Below are positions 36,554 through 44,085 of a DNA stretch of 64,000 bases, in pieces. A model generated the notes under the pieces. That model worked only from the letters and a program-made list of their open reading frames with translations, was not told the DNA's origin and searched no databases. The stretch is from Flavobacteriaceae bacterium (GTDB lineage Bacteria; Bacteroidota; Bacteroidia; Flavobacteriales; Flavobacteriaceae). The position numbers were made by a program, and so were the translations under genes. Position 1 is the first letter of the stretch. Every line of letters starts with the position of its first letter. The stretch is from positions 1 through 64,000 of the forward strand of contig JAKITQ010000005.1 in assembly GCA_021647985.1 (NCBI GenBank). The letters run 5' to 3'.

Positions 36554-38356
36554 TTAACTCTTTTTATAAATTGGTACAGAAATAAAAATACTGGTTCCCT
36601 CTCCTTTTTTAGAATTGATATTAAAAACCCCATGCATTATTTTTACTCGTGCATCAATATGACTTAAACCTAAACCATCTTTTTTTCTTTCTTTCTTCAC
36701 ATCAAAGCCCTTACCATCGTCAATAATTTGAATTAAAAGTTTTTCCCCATTCCTTTCAATTAACGTGATAGAAGCATTTTTAGCCTTACTGTGTTTTAAT
36801 ATATTATTGATTAGTTCTTCAATAATACTATAAATTTTAATTTCAAACTTCTGATTGTATCTTTTAACTCCATTATCATCACTAATCAGTTCTAATTGAG
36901 AATTTGAATACTTTTCACAAATGTCATGAATGGCAAAGGCCAACCCAAATTTAAGTAAAACAGACGATATCAACTCATGTGAAAGATTTCGTATTTTAAT
37001 AGAGGCTTCATTTATAATATCTTGAGCCTTAGTTATTTCTACAGGAACTTTAGTTTTTAATATAGATTTTGATGCTTGTAAGTGTAAGTTAGCTGAAGAC
37101 AGTAAGGCACTTACACTATCGTGTAATATTTCGGCTATGGTTTTTCTTTCTTTTTCTTTGGCGTCAATAGTAGCATTGATTATTCTGGTTTGCAAATCGT
37201 TATTTACTTGTTCAATTTTATTTTGTTGTTTTAATTTATAATTTTTATAAAATATTAAAGTCAAAATAACAAATACTAAAGTTAAAAATGCCAAACCGTA
37301 AAACAATACTTGAGCCCGAAATGCATTACCTTTTTCTTCTTCTGTTTTTTGTTCTTCTTTAGCTAAATTATATTTGGCATCTACTTCGGCCAAACTTTCA
37401 GTTAATCGTGTATCGTATAATTTATCTTTTATTCTAAATGATTTATTCAAGTAATTATATGCATTCTTATAATCTTTTAGTGAATCATAGGACACAGATA
37501 AATTCTCATAAATAATCCTTTTTATATACAAAGCCCTAGAAGAAGTATCTTCAATAACATTTGTTTCTGCTTCAATATATTTTTTAATTGCAGTTTTAAA
37601 ATTACGCTCAAAGTGATAAAGGTTGCCCAAGTTAACTTTCAAAGAAGCAATTCCGACGGTATCTCTTTGTTGCAACTTTATTTTAATACCTTCTTTGGCA
37701 TATGCTTTAGCTAGGTCAAAATTATCATTATTTTGAGCTATAACACCTAAATTATTATAGGCATTAGAAATTCTTTGTTCTGTCTTTTCCGTTACCGGAA
37801 AATACGTTACTTGTCGAAAATAATATTTGGCACTATCTGCATTTTTTTTTGCATAATAAAAACTACCCAACCTAATCAATGACTTAGTAATATTGATGGT
37901 GTCTTTAATTAAGATCGCACCTTTTAACGCCTTTTTATTATAAAAGATTCCTTTGTCAAAATTTTGAGAATTCACAAATACTTTTGCTAAATAACTCGAG
38001 AATTCAATATTTAGTGGTGAAAAAGGATTCGTCTTTAATTTTTCATAACCATCCAATAAAATTTCAAGAGCCTTTTCTTTTTTATCCGTTTCAAAATATA
38101 TTTGAGCACGTCTAAATTCAAAAGCTAGCATACGCTCGCTATTTAGTCTAAATAAAAAAGTATTTTTGGTGTTTTTGATTAGATTCTCTGCATCATCAAA
38201 ATTATAAACCTTGATCAAAGAATCTATTTTTTCAAGTTTACTTTCAATATATTTATTTTCATTATTTTTTTCTTGCCCATAAGCAAACACTCCTAAAATA
38301 AAAAATAATATATAAGGGTACTTTTTAAAAATATCAATAAAAGGATTTGAAATCAA
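36554..38356 (-). CDS. TPR-containing sensor histidine kinase (NarX/LuxR-system type)
   Basis: A 600-residue membrane kinase. A signal-like hydrophobic start is followed by a periplasmic tetratricopeptide region (about 45-320, for example AYNNLGVIAQNNDNFDLAKAYAKEGI). One membrane helix follows (about 350-370, VLFYGLAFLTLVFVILTLIF). The HisKA_3 dimerisation motif ERKTIAEILHDSVSALLS has His412, and the ATPase has INNILKHSKA, DDGKGFDVK and GLGLSHIDARV. It phosphorylates the regulator encoded 21 bp upstream in the same operon. Translation starts at TTG 38356. The signal sensed is unknown. Confidence 0.9.
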   Translation of the reverse strand: MISNPFIDIFKKYPYILFFILGVFAYGQEKNNENKYIESKLEKIDSLIKVYNFDDAENLIKNTKNTFLFRLNSERMLAFEFRRAQIYFETDKKEKALEILLDGYEKLKTNPFSPLNIEFSSYLAKVFVNSQNFDKGIFYNKKALKGAILIKDTINITKSLIRLGSFYYAKKNADSAKYYFRQVTYFPVTEKTEQRISNAYNNLGVIAQNNDNFDLAKAYAKEGIKIKLQQRDTVGIASLKVNLGNLYHFERNFKTAIKKYIEAETNVIEDTSSRALYIKRIIYENLSVSYDSLKDYKNAYNYLNKSFRIKDKLYDTRLTESLAEVDAKYNLAKEEQKTEEEKGNAFRAQVLFYGLAFLTLVFVILTLIFYKNYKLKQQNKIEQVNNDLQTRIINATIDAKEKERKTIAEILHDSVSALLSSANLHLQASKSILKTKVPVEITKAQDIINEASIKIRNLSHELISSVLLKFGLAFAIHDICEKYSNSQLELISDDNGVKRYNQKFEIKIYSIIEELINNILKHSKAKNASITLIERNGEKLLIQIIDDGKGFDVKKERKKDGLGLSHIDARVKIMHGVFNINSKKGEGTSIFISVPIYKKS

Positions 38357-38377
38357 ATTAGAATAAGTATTTATGGT

Positions 38378-39037
38378 TTATACGACTTCATTTTTAAGGG
38401 CAAATATAGCCAAACCTACACTGTTTTTTACTTTTACTTTTTTCATTAGATTTTTTCGATGCGTTTCAACTGTACTTTCACTAATGTGCAACTCTTCTGC
38501 AATTTCTCTTGTACTGTACTGTTGTGCAACCAGTTTTAAGACTTGCACTTCCCTTTTTGTTAAAGAACTAATTAAAACACCATCTTGGCTACCTTCGTTT
38601 TTAACCTGCCCATTTAGCAGGGTTTGCATCATTTTTTCTTTTACATCATCGGTAAAGTATTGATTACCTTCCGCAACCTTATACACGGCATTTACTATAT
38701 GCTCTCCTGCAGATTTTTTGGGTACAAAACCTTTTGCCCCCATATTAAGTACTTCTTTTACCAATTTAACATCATCATAGCTTGACAAAATAATAATCTC
38801 AGGAACCTTTTTATTTTTTTTAATTTTTTTCAATACTTCTATGCCATCCAATTCAGGCATATTGATATCTAATATTAAAACATCTGCATTGTTATTTTTA
38901 AACCAATCCAATACTTCAATACCATTTAAAGAAAATCCAACCACCTCAATATCAGGCTCAATATTTAACACAGCTTTTACTCCATCAATCAAAATTTGAT
39001 GGTCATCAGCAATGTGTACTTTAATCTTACTCCCCAT
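38378..39037 (-). CDS. NarL/LuxR-family response regulator
   Basis: A 219-residue DNA-binding regulator. The receiver domain has the acidic pair HIADDHQ (11-12), phosphoacceptor Asp57 in LILDINMPELDG, and the LSS and GFVPKK switch residues. The LuxR-type helix-turn-helix near the end reads LTKREVQVLKLVAQQYSTREIAEELHISESTVETHRKNL. It pairs with the TPR kinase just downstream. Likely targets include the 33-nt motif found at 39666-39698 and 41147-41179 (my inference). Confidence 0.92.
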   Translation of the reverse strand: MGSKIKVHIADDHQILIDGVKAVLNIEPDIEVVGFSLNGIEVLDWFKNNNADVLILDINMPELDGIEVLKKIKKNKKVPEIIILSSYDDVKLVKEVLNMGAKGFVPKKSAGEHIVNAVYKVAEGNQYFTDDVKEKMMQTLLNGQVKNEGSQDGVLISSLTKREVQVLKLVAQQYSTREIAEELHISESTVETHRKNLMKKVKVKNSVGLAIFALKNEVV

Positions 39038-39076
39038 TTTACATGCAATTATTAAGATAAATAATTCTAGTATTAC

Positions 39077-39109
39077 TAAAAAAAATCCGAAAAACTAATT
39101 TTCCGGATT
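39077..39109 (-). terminator. intrinsic terminator of the small exported-protein gene
   Basis: On the minus strand AATCCGGAAAA...TTTTTCGGATT forms a stem of about 11 bp followed by a run of eight T. It lies 57 bp after the stop of the 39166 gene and before the regulator gene, insulating the two. Confidence 0.75.
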
Positions 39110-39165
39110 CATTTATAGTTTACTAAAAAAACGTTTAATAACTAGTTATATTGCTTTAGAAAATT

Positions 39166-39573
39166 TTATTCCCAAATAATAATTCCTTTAGGTCTTCTGT
39201 CTGGATCTTGTGCATTTAACAAAGCATCCATAGCAGCAACATCATAGTTATTTGTATAAATATTGTTAAATGCTGTTTCTACTTTACCGTTAACCGATTG
39301 TAAGCCTAATGTAATTGTTTTAGATTGATTAGAATTACCATTTTCAACTAAAAATATCTCGTTAGAAGAACCAATTAAAGAAGAAGAAACAATAACGTTT
39401 TGATCTACTGTAAAGGTTACAGAAAAGTCTCCATCGTTATCCTCCATTATTGGAGTTGTTTCTAATAAAGTACCTTCTATATCCGCTAAAACCTTTGTAG
39501 TGTTGTTAGTAAGATTAGAAGTAAATGATGCCATAACTAATAATACGGCAATTGCAATTGTAAAGTTTTTCAT
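39166..39573 (-). CDS. small exported protein of unknown function
   Basis: A 135-residue protein with an N-terminal signal (MKNFTIAIAVLLVMASFTS). The mature part is Asp/Asn/Thr-rich with a short beta-type section (GDFSVTFTVDQNVIVSSSLIG, KTITLGLQSVNGKVE) and ends in DRRPKGIIIWE. I do not recognise a family. The upstream TTG-extended frame would place the start inside the leader; the ATG at 39573 opens the signal peptide. It has its own promoter with the 33-nt motif and its own terminator, and lies next to the two-component operon, so it may be a regulated output of that system. Confidence 0.65.
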   Translation of the reverse strand: MKNFTIAIAVLLVMASFTSNLTNNTTKVLADIEGTLLETTPIMEDNDGDFSVTFTVDQNVIVSSSLIGSSNEIFLVENGNSNQSKTITLGLQSVNGKVETAFNNIYTNNYDVAAMDALLNAQDPDRRPKGIIIWE

Positions 39574-39637
39574 AATAATAAATTTTAAAGATTTGTTTGT
39601 ATGTATTTTAATTGTCAACTCAAATAAGTCAACAGGT

Positions 39638-39698
39638 CAAATGTATTTGCAATTAACATACAAAACAATAGTGGAAATAGGGATTTTTTGATATACCC
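39638..39698 (-). promoter_or_regulatory. promoter of the small exported-protein gene with 33-nt upstream motif
   Basis: On the minus strand a TTG (-33, 39666-39668) and TACATTTG (-7, 39638-39645) are separated by 20 nt, a full Bacteroidota promoter. Directly upstream, GGGTATAT, AAAAATCC, TTCC and CTATTG occur in a 33-nt block (39666-39698). The same block, at the same distance from a -7 box, recurs at 41119-41179. The spacing suggests a transcription-factor site. Confidence 0.7.
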
Positions 39699-39940
39699 AA
39701 ATACCACCATATATATCCCTGAAAACCACTATTTAACGATTTTCAAGGATATATATTATATTATTATGTGATTATTTATTTTTCTATCTCATTTTTATAA
39801 CAAAATAATTATGCAATTATCTGTTTTTGTGCTTTTTATGATTTAAAATAGCATTTTACGCCATTATTATTTGAATATTTAACTGAAATTTATTAACTTG
39901 CACCTTACATTGAACAAAATTCAATAGTTGAAATACTTAT

Positions 39941-40078
39941 AGTAAGGAGAGAAGTTATTTGTTATTTATCAATAAATTGTTTTGCTTCTCTCCTAACTCC
40001 CTTTCCTTTTTCCCCTTTAATAGAAGTAAAACTTCTAAAAAAAATACTCACATTTTAAAAAATTTGGGTATTTTTTTT
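39941..40078 (+). ncRNA. candidate ncRNA, unit 0 (divergent)
   Basis: First member of the array. It begins AGTAAGGAGAGAAG, which pairs perfectly over 10 bp with CTTCTCTCCT some 40 nt later. The pyrimidine tail (ACTCCCTTTCC) is followed by a small AGAAGT-AAA-ACTTCT hairpin. It ends with AAATACTC/GGGTATTT and eight T, a good intrinsic terminator. Compared with units 1-4 a G replaces A in the stem and removes their one mismatch, so pairing is maintained. No open frame of note. Confidence 0.6.
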
Positions 40079-40085
40079 GTTTTAT

Positions 40086-40239
40086 AGTAAGGAGAAAAGT
40101 TAATTGTTTATATCTCGTTAAAGATCTAATGTTTCACTTCTCTCCTTTCTCCCCTATCTTTATCTCCAATGTTTGGAGTTATATTATCATTAAATAACTA
40201 TGAAGTTAATTTAATGTTCCTCAATTAAGAGTTTTTTTT
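40086..40239 (+). ncRNA. candidate ncRNA, unit 1
   Basis: A full unit: AAGGAGAAAAGT pairs with ACTTCTCTCCTT (12 bp, one mismatch) across an A/T-rich loop. Then come a C-rich tail (CTTTCTCCCC), the hairpin CTCCAA-TGT-TTGGAG, the hairpin CATTAAATAAC/GTTAATTTAATG and finally a short stem with eight T. It directly follows unit 0's terminator and lacks the CGGAATT block found before units 2-4. Confidence 0.65.
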
Positions 40240-40285
40240 ATAAATGTTTGCGGAATTCATAGCAATTTTCCTTCCGTTTAATAAT

Positions 40286-40440
40286 AGTAAGGAGAAAAGT
40301 TAATTGTTTAATATCTTTTTATAAAATACAATGTTTCACTTCTCTCCTTTCTCCCCTATCTTTATCTCCAATGTTTGGAGTTATATTGTCATTAAACAAC
40401 TATTAAGTTAATTTAATGTACCTCTATTAAGAGTTTTTTT
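40286..40440 (+). ncRNA. candidate ncRNA, unit 2
   Basis: Nearly identical to unit 1 in the stem, C-rich tail and the CTCCAA/TTGGAG hairpin. The third hairpin is CATTAAACAAC/GTTAATTTAATG and the end is CTCTATTAAGAG with seven T. The block CGGAATTCATAGC precedes it at 40251. Confidence 0.65.
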
Positions 40441-40486
40441 ATAAATGTTTGCGGAATTCATAGCAATTTTCGTTCCGTTTAATAAT

Positions 40487-40644
40487 AGTAAGGAGAAAAG
40501 TTAATTGTTTAATATCTTTTTAAAAAATACAATGTTTCACTTCTCTCCTTTCTCCCCTATCTTTATCTCCAATGTTTGGAGCTATATTATCATTAAACAA
40601 CTATATAGTTAATTTAATGCACCTCTTTATTAAGAGTTTTTTTT
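40487..40644 (+). ncRNA. candidate ncRNA, unit 3
   Basis: Same architecture: AAGGAGAAAAGT stem, pyrimidine tail, two middle hairpins and a terminator CTCTT-TATT-AAGAG with eight T. Differences from unit 2 are mostly in loops and in the length of T or A runs. The CGGAATTCATAGC block precedes it at 40452. Confidence 0.65.
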
Positions 40645-40690
40645 ATAAATGTTTGCGGAATTCATAGCAATTTTCCTTCCGTTTAATAAT

Positions 40691-40846
40691 AGTAAGGAGA
40701 AAAGTTAATTGTTTAATATCTTTCTAAAAAATATAATGTTTCACTTCTCTCCTTTCTCCCCTATCTTTATCTCCAATGTTTGGAGCTATATTATCATTAA
40801 ACAACTATATAGTTAATTTAACGCACCTCTTATTAAGAGTTTTTTT
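40691..40846 (+). ncRNA. candidate ncRNA, unit 4
   Basis: Same architecture as unit 3, closing with CTCTT-ATT-AAGAG and seven T. The CGGAATTCATAGC block lies before it at 40656, and another copy follows at 40858, leading only into a truncated AGTA start that runs into a palindrome at 40887. Confidence 0.65.
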
Positions 40847-40886
40847 ATAAATGTTTGCGGAATTCATAGCAATTTTCCTTCCTTTT

Positions 40887-40910
40887 AATAATAGTATCCA
40901 TACTATTATT
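40887..40910. repeat. near-perfect 24-bp palindrome
   Basis: Arms AATAATAGTAT and ATACTATTATT with a two-base centre. The left arm is the end of the tandem unit, so the palindrome marks where the array breaks off. Confidence 0.7.
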
Positions 40911-40990
40911 AGTATTTCTTTTTTAAAGAAATTTGATTTTCAAAAATGTCAATTCGGAATTTATAGCAATTTTTTCCTTTTCAATTTTAA

Positions 40991-41087
40991 AGAAAGAGAG
41001 AAGTAATTTGTTTTAGCAATAAAAATCAAAATCTTCTTCTCTCCTTTCCCCCCTTTTTTTAAATCTTCGTTAAAAGATTATTTTTTT
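40991..41087 (+). ncRNA. candidate ncRNA, unit 5 (short, divergent)
   Basis: A shorter relative: AGAAAGAGAGAAG pairs with CTTCTCTCCTTTC, followed by a C-rich tail (TCCCCCC). The end is AATCTT-CGTTAA-AAGATT with ATTTTTTT, an intrinsic terminator. The upstream block reads CGGAATTTATAGCAATTTT (40955), so the block is conserved where the middle of the unit is not. Confidence 0.55.
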
Positions 41088-41118
41088 AATTACAAATATC
41101 TCATTCATAATTACACTA

Positions 41119-41179
41119 CAAACATATGCCAACATAACGTTATACACAATAGAGGAATTTAGGATTTTTAAATATACCC
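41119..41179 (-). promoter_or_regulatory. second copy of the 33-nt motif promoter, reading into the array
   Basis: Minus-strand TTG (41147-41149), 20 nt, then TATGTTTG (41119-41126), preceded by the same GGGTATAT..AAAAATCC..TTCC.CTATTG block as at 39666-39698. Spacing is identical in both copies. No protein gene follows; a transcript would be antisense to units 5 to 0. Confidence 0.6.
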
Positions 41180-41266
41180 GAAAACCGTTAGAAATGATAG
41201 TTCATAAAAAATGGCTGTTTAAATTATATTAAACAGCCATCACACACTATAACTAAGTTATAAGAC

Positions 41267-41701
41267 CTACCGTAATCTATCTACAGATTTTACGAGTTTT
41301 TCATCCTTTAGTATAGCTTTATTAGCAAATACTAATAAAACGATAACCAATTCAGGGATTAAAAGCCCAATACCCTTCTCTGAAATTTGACTTTCTCCAG
41401 GTACAGTTAGTAAATGATAAACAATAATTCCTAATAAATAGAAGTTGACAACAATATTCAATCTATTGATTGTAATTTGTTGTTTACGATTTTTATATTT
41501 AAAAATAGATATGAATGACATAAGTGAAGAAAGCACAAATACTATCATTAATGTATTAAGTTTCCAGTCAGTTTCTTGTAATAGGTCTAATAAATAATAT
41601 ACTTTGTCATTATTATCTTTCCAAAAAGATAACAAAAACACTACACCTCCCGATAAAATCGTGCTAAATAATAAATATAAGGTTTGTGTTCTTTGTAGCA
41701 T
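41267..41701 (-). CDS. DUF4293 membrane protein
   Basis: A 144-residue protein with four membrane helices, beginning MLQRTQTLYLLFSTILSGG, the typical start of DUF4293. The second helix is followed by the basic loop KYKNRKQQITINRLN and the C-terminus is charged. The family is specific to Bacteroidota and often lies next to rho, as here (divergent). Function unknown. Confidence 0.88.
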   Translation of the reverse strand: MLQRTQTLYLLFSTILSGGVVFLLSFWKDNNDKVYYLLDLLQETDWKLNTLMIVFVLSSLMSFISIFKYKNRKQQITINRLNIVVNFYLLGIIVYHLLTVPGESQISEKGIGLLIPELVIVLLVFANKAILKDEKLVKSVDRLR

Positions 41702-41911
41702 ATTTTTTTAATCGATGGCAAAAATACATTAATCTTTTTTTAAAATAAACATATTATATAAATATTATTTTGTAATATTGTGCCATCAAATCGAAATAAA
41801 TATTGTAGAGCACTTCATTTACAGTATATTAATATAATTACAAAACATATTCAATTTAAAAATTCACATTTCTTAATCAATAGAAATTAAACATTTAATC
41901 CACATATATTT

Positions 41912-43678
41912 ATGATGTTCGAAATAGAAGAACTCAAAGAAAAGAAACTTTTAGAGTTGCAAGAAATTGCTCAAAAAATTGGCGTTCCAAAATTCCGCCA
42001 ATTAAAAAAATTAGACCTAGTTTATCAAATTCTTGATGTACAGGCAGCAAATCCAAAAAAAATTACAGAAGATACTTCTTCAGCCAACAAACCTAAGCGT
42101 AAAAGAATTACAAAAGTTAAAACTCAAGATCTTTTTAAAAATAACGACAATCAAAACGTGCAAAAAGATTTATTTGAACAAACCGAACAGAAAAGTGAGA
42201 AAGTAAACAAAGTACAAAGTAATAAACCGCAACAAAACTCACCACAACAAAATACTCCGCAACAAAAGGCGCCAGAACAAAACCAACCTCAACAAAATAA
42301 TCCACAACCAAATAAGGGGCAGCAAAACTCTCCAGAAAGAAAAAATACCACCAAACCACTTGTTAAACAAGGTGACAACAAGGAAAACCAAAAGGAAATC
42401 GTAAAACCGAAAAATACGAATCCGAATACAGAAAGTTCAGAAAAAAAAGACCAGCCATTTTCAAAACAACATAAACAAAATCAACAAAAAGATCAAAAGT
42501 TTCAAAAACCGAGAAGCAATGATTTTAAAAAGCAAGGAAAATATAGAGATCCTGATTTTGAATTTGATGGTATTATTGAAAGTGAAGGTGTTCTTGAAAT
42601 AATGCCTGATGGTTATGGCTTTTTAAGATCTTCTGATTACAATTACTTGTCATCACCTGATGATATTTACGTTTCACAATCACAAATTAAACTTTTCGGA
42701 TTAAAAACAGGAGATACTGTTAAAGGTAAAGTACGTCCTCCTAAAGAAGGTGAAAAATACTTTCCACTAATTAGAGTTTCTTTTATTAATGGTTTAAATC
42801 CAAGTATTGTTCGTGATAGAGTTTCCTTTGAACACTTAACACCTTTATTTCCTACAGAAAAATACGATATAGCTAGCAATAATGCTTCTATTTCTTCCAG
42901 AATTATTGATTTGTTTTCCCCTATTGGAAAAGGTCAAAGAGGTATGATCGTAGCACAACCAAAAACTGGTAAAACAATTCTGTTAAAAGATATTGCCAAT
43001 TCTATTGCAGCAAATCACCCTGAAGTTTATCAAATTATTTTATTAATTGATGAAAGACCAGAAGAAGTTACCGATATGCAACGCAATGTAAAAGGAGAAG
43101 TAATCGCTTCCACCTTTGATGAATCTGCTGAAAAGCACGTAAGAGTTGCCAATATCGTTTTAGAAAAAGCAAAAAGACTTGTTGAATGTGGTCATGATGT
43201 GGTTATTTTATTAGATTCTCTTACACGATTGGCAAGAGCATATAATACAGTAGCGCCTGCTTCGGGTAAAATTTTATCGGGAGGTATTGATGCCAATGCC
43301 CTACACAAACCAAAAAGATTTTTTGGTGCAGCTCGTAATATAGAAAATGGTGGATCACTTTCAATAATTGCTACTGCATTAACCGATACTGGCTCAAAAA
43401 TGGATGAAGTTATTTTTGAAGAATTTAAAGGTACAGGTAATATGGAATTGCAATTGGATAGAAATATCTCTAATAGAAGAATTTATCCTGCTATTGATCT
43501 TGTTAAATCAAGTACACGTCGTGACGACCTTCTTCTTGATGAAACTGCTAGAAAACGCATGTGGGTATTGCGTAAATACCTTGCGGATATGAATCCTATC
43601 GAAGCCATGGAATTTGTTAATGAAAAAATTAAATTCACAAAAAACAACGACGAATTTTTAATGTCAATGAATGGGTAG
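41912..43678 (+). CDS. rho: transcription termination factor Rho with long N/Q/K-rich insert
   Basis: The hexameric RNA helicase that ends transcription. The 588 residues start with the Rho_N domain (about 1-45). A low-complexity segment of some 160 residues (about 50-210) follows, rich in Gln, Asn, Pro and Lys, with PQQN-type repeats. The RNA-binding cold-shock domain comes next ([21 protein letters not shown], 226-246), then the ATPase with Walker [10 protein letters not shown] (347-355), Walker [16 protein letters not shown] and [10 protein letters not shown]. coli Rho is 419 residues, so the insert accounts for the extra length. Such inserts are reported in other Bacteroidota. A strong terminator follows the gene. 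Confidence 0.96.
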   Translation: MMFEIEELKEKKLLELQEIAQKIGVPKFRQLKKLDLVYQILDVQAANPKKITEDTSSANKPKRKRITKVKTQDLFKNNDNQNVQKDLFEQTEQKSEKVNKVQSNKPQQNSPQQNTPQQKAPEQNQPQQNNPQPNKGQQNSPERKNTTKPLVKQGDNKENQKEIVKPKNTNPNTESSEKKDQPFSKQHKQNQQKDQKFQKPRSNDFKKQGKYRDPDFEFDGIIESEGVLEIMPDGYGFLRSSDYNYLSSPDDIYVSQSQIKLFGLKTGDTVKGKVRPPKEGEKYFPLIRVSFINGLNPSIVRDRVSFEHLTPLFPTEKYDIASNNASISSRIIDLFSPIGKGQRGMIVAQPKTGKTILLKDIANSIAANHPEVYQIILLIDERPEEVTDMQRNVKGEVIASTFDESAEKHVRVANIVLEKAKRLVECGHDVVILLDSLTRLARAYNTVAPASGKILSGGIDANALHKPKRFFGAARNIENGGSLSIIATALTDTGSKMDEVIFEEFKGTGNMELQLDRNISNRRIYPAIDLVKSSTRRDDLLLDETARKRMWVLRKYLADMNPIEAMEFVNEKIKFTKNNDEFLMSMNG

Positions 43679-43705
43679 TTAAAATCTTTAATCGATACCA
43701 AACTG

Positions 43706-43738
43706 AAAGTCAGATGCAAATAGCATCTGACTTTTTTT
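43706..43738 (+). terminator. intrinsic terminator after rho
   Basis: AAAGTCAGATGC and GCATCTGACTTT form a perfect 12-bp stem with a five-base loop, followed by a T-run. Confidence 0.92.
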
Positions 43739-43750
43739 ATTTTAAAACAC

Positions 43751-43782
43751 TTGTTTATATGATTAAATATATTGTATCTTTG
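43751..43782 (+). promoter_or_regulatory. promoter of the initiator tRNA gene
   Basis: TTG at 43751-43753 and TATCTTTG at 43775-43782 with 21 nt between them give a complete Bacteroidota promoter. Transcription would start a few bases before the tRNA at 43793. Confidence 0.75.
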
Positions 43783-43792
43783 CAGCCGATAT

Positions 43793-43865
<73 letters not shown>

Positions 43866-43875
43866 CTAAAGTTAA

Positions 43876-43902
43876 AAAGTCTCTTTCTAGAGACTTTTTT
43901 TT
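43876..43902 (+). terminator. intrinsic terminator after the tRNA
   Basis: AAAGTCTC and GAGACTTT enclose a short loop and are followed by a T-run, ten bases past the tRNA. Confidence 0.88.
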
Positions 43903-44085
43903 GTTTATGCAACAATGTTATTTGTTTTGGATTCCATTAATTAAACAATTACTTCATTTAACTGGTTTATTGAAGTCCAATTTAAAAACTGTAATTACAC
44001 TTCATAATATTTAATATTGTTACTATTAATTTTATATATTTAAGCCTATTTTAATTTTACTTCTATAAAAATCAACAATAAGTTT

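Larger units (their letters stand above)
40086..40892. repeat. four-unit tandem repeat, 200-204 bp period
   Basis: Units start at 40086, 40286, 40487 and 40691, and the motif breaks off at 40893. Steps are 200, 201, 204 and 202 bp. Differences are few and fall largely in loops and homopolymer runs. Each unit equals one candidate RNA plus its downstream regulatory block. Confidence 0.95.
40251..40990 (+). promoter_or_regulatory. repeated upstream block CGGAATTYATAGC (five copies)
   Basis: The block CGGAATTYATAGCAATTTTC lies about 35 bp before the start of units 2, 3 and 4 (40251, 40452, 40656), before the broken start at 40893 (copy at 40858), and before unit 5 (40955). In units 2-4 GGAATT and CGTTT are 17 nt apart, a spacing like an ECF-sigma promoter. 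It is not a match to TTG-N-TAnnTTTG. Its conservation ahead of the divergent unit 5 argues for a promoter or binding site. Confidence 0.45.
39574..41266. other. 1.7-kb gene-free stretch
   Basis: No credible protein gene lies between the small exported-protein gene and the DUF4293 gene. The stretch contains two motif-bearing promoters at its sides, the six candidate RNA units between 39941 and 41087, and plain A+T-rich DNA from 39715 to 39940. Confidence 0.8.

Noticed and set aside
38373-38663. 96-codon + strand frame opposite the response regulator
   Set aside because: It is the mirror of the receiver/HTH coding frame, with no family resemblance of its own.
40241-40880. Repeated minus-strand 11-20 codon frames starting MNSANIYKK in each tandem unit
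   Set aside because: The frame changes with the length of the adjacent T/A run (seven or eight bases), so units 1 and 3 stop after 11 codons, while unit 5 has ATA in place of the ATG. The conserved letters are better explained as a DNA or RNA motif.
40086-40892. CRISPR array
   Set aside because: Units are about 200 bp with conserved sequence throughout; there are no short repeats with unique spacers and no cas genes.
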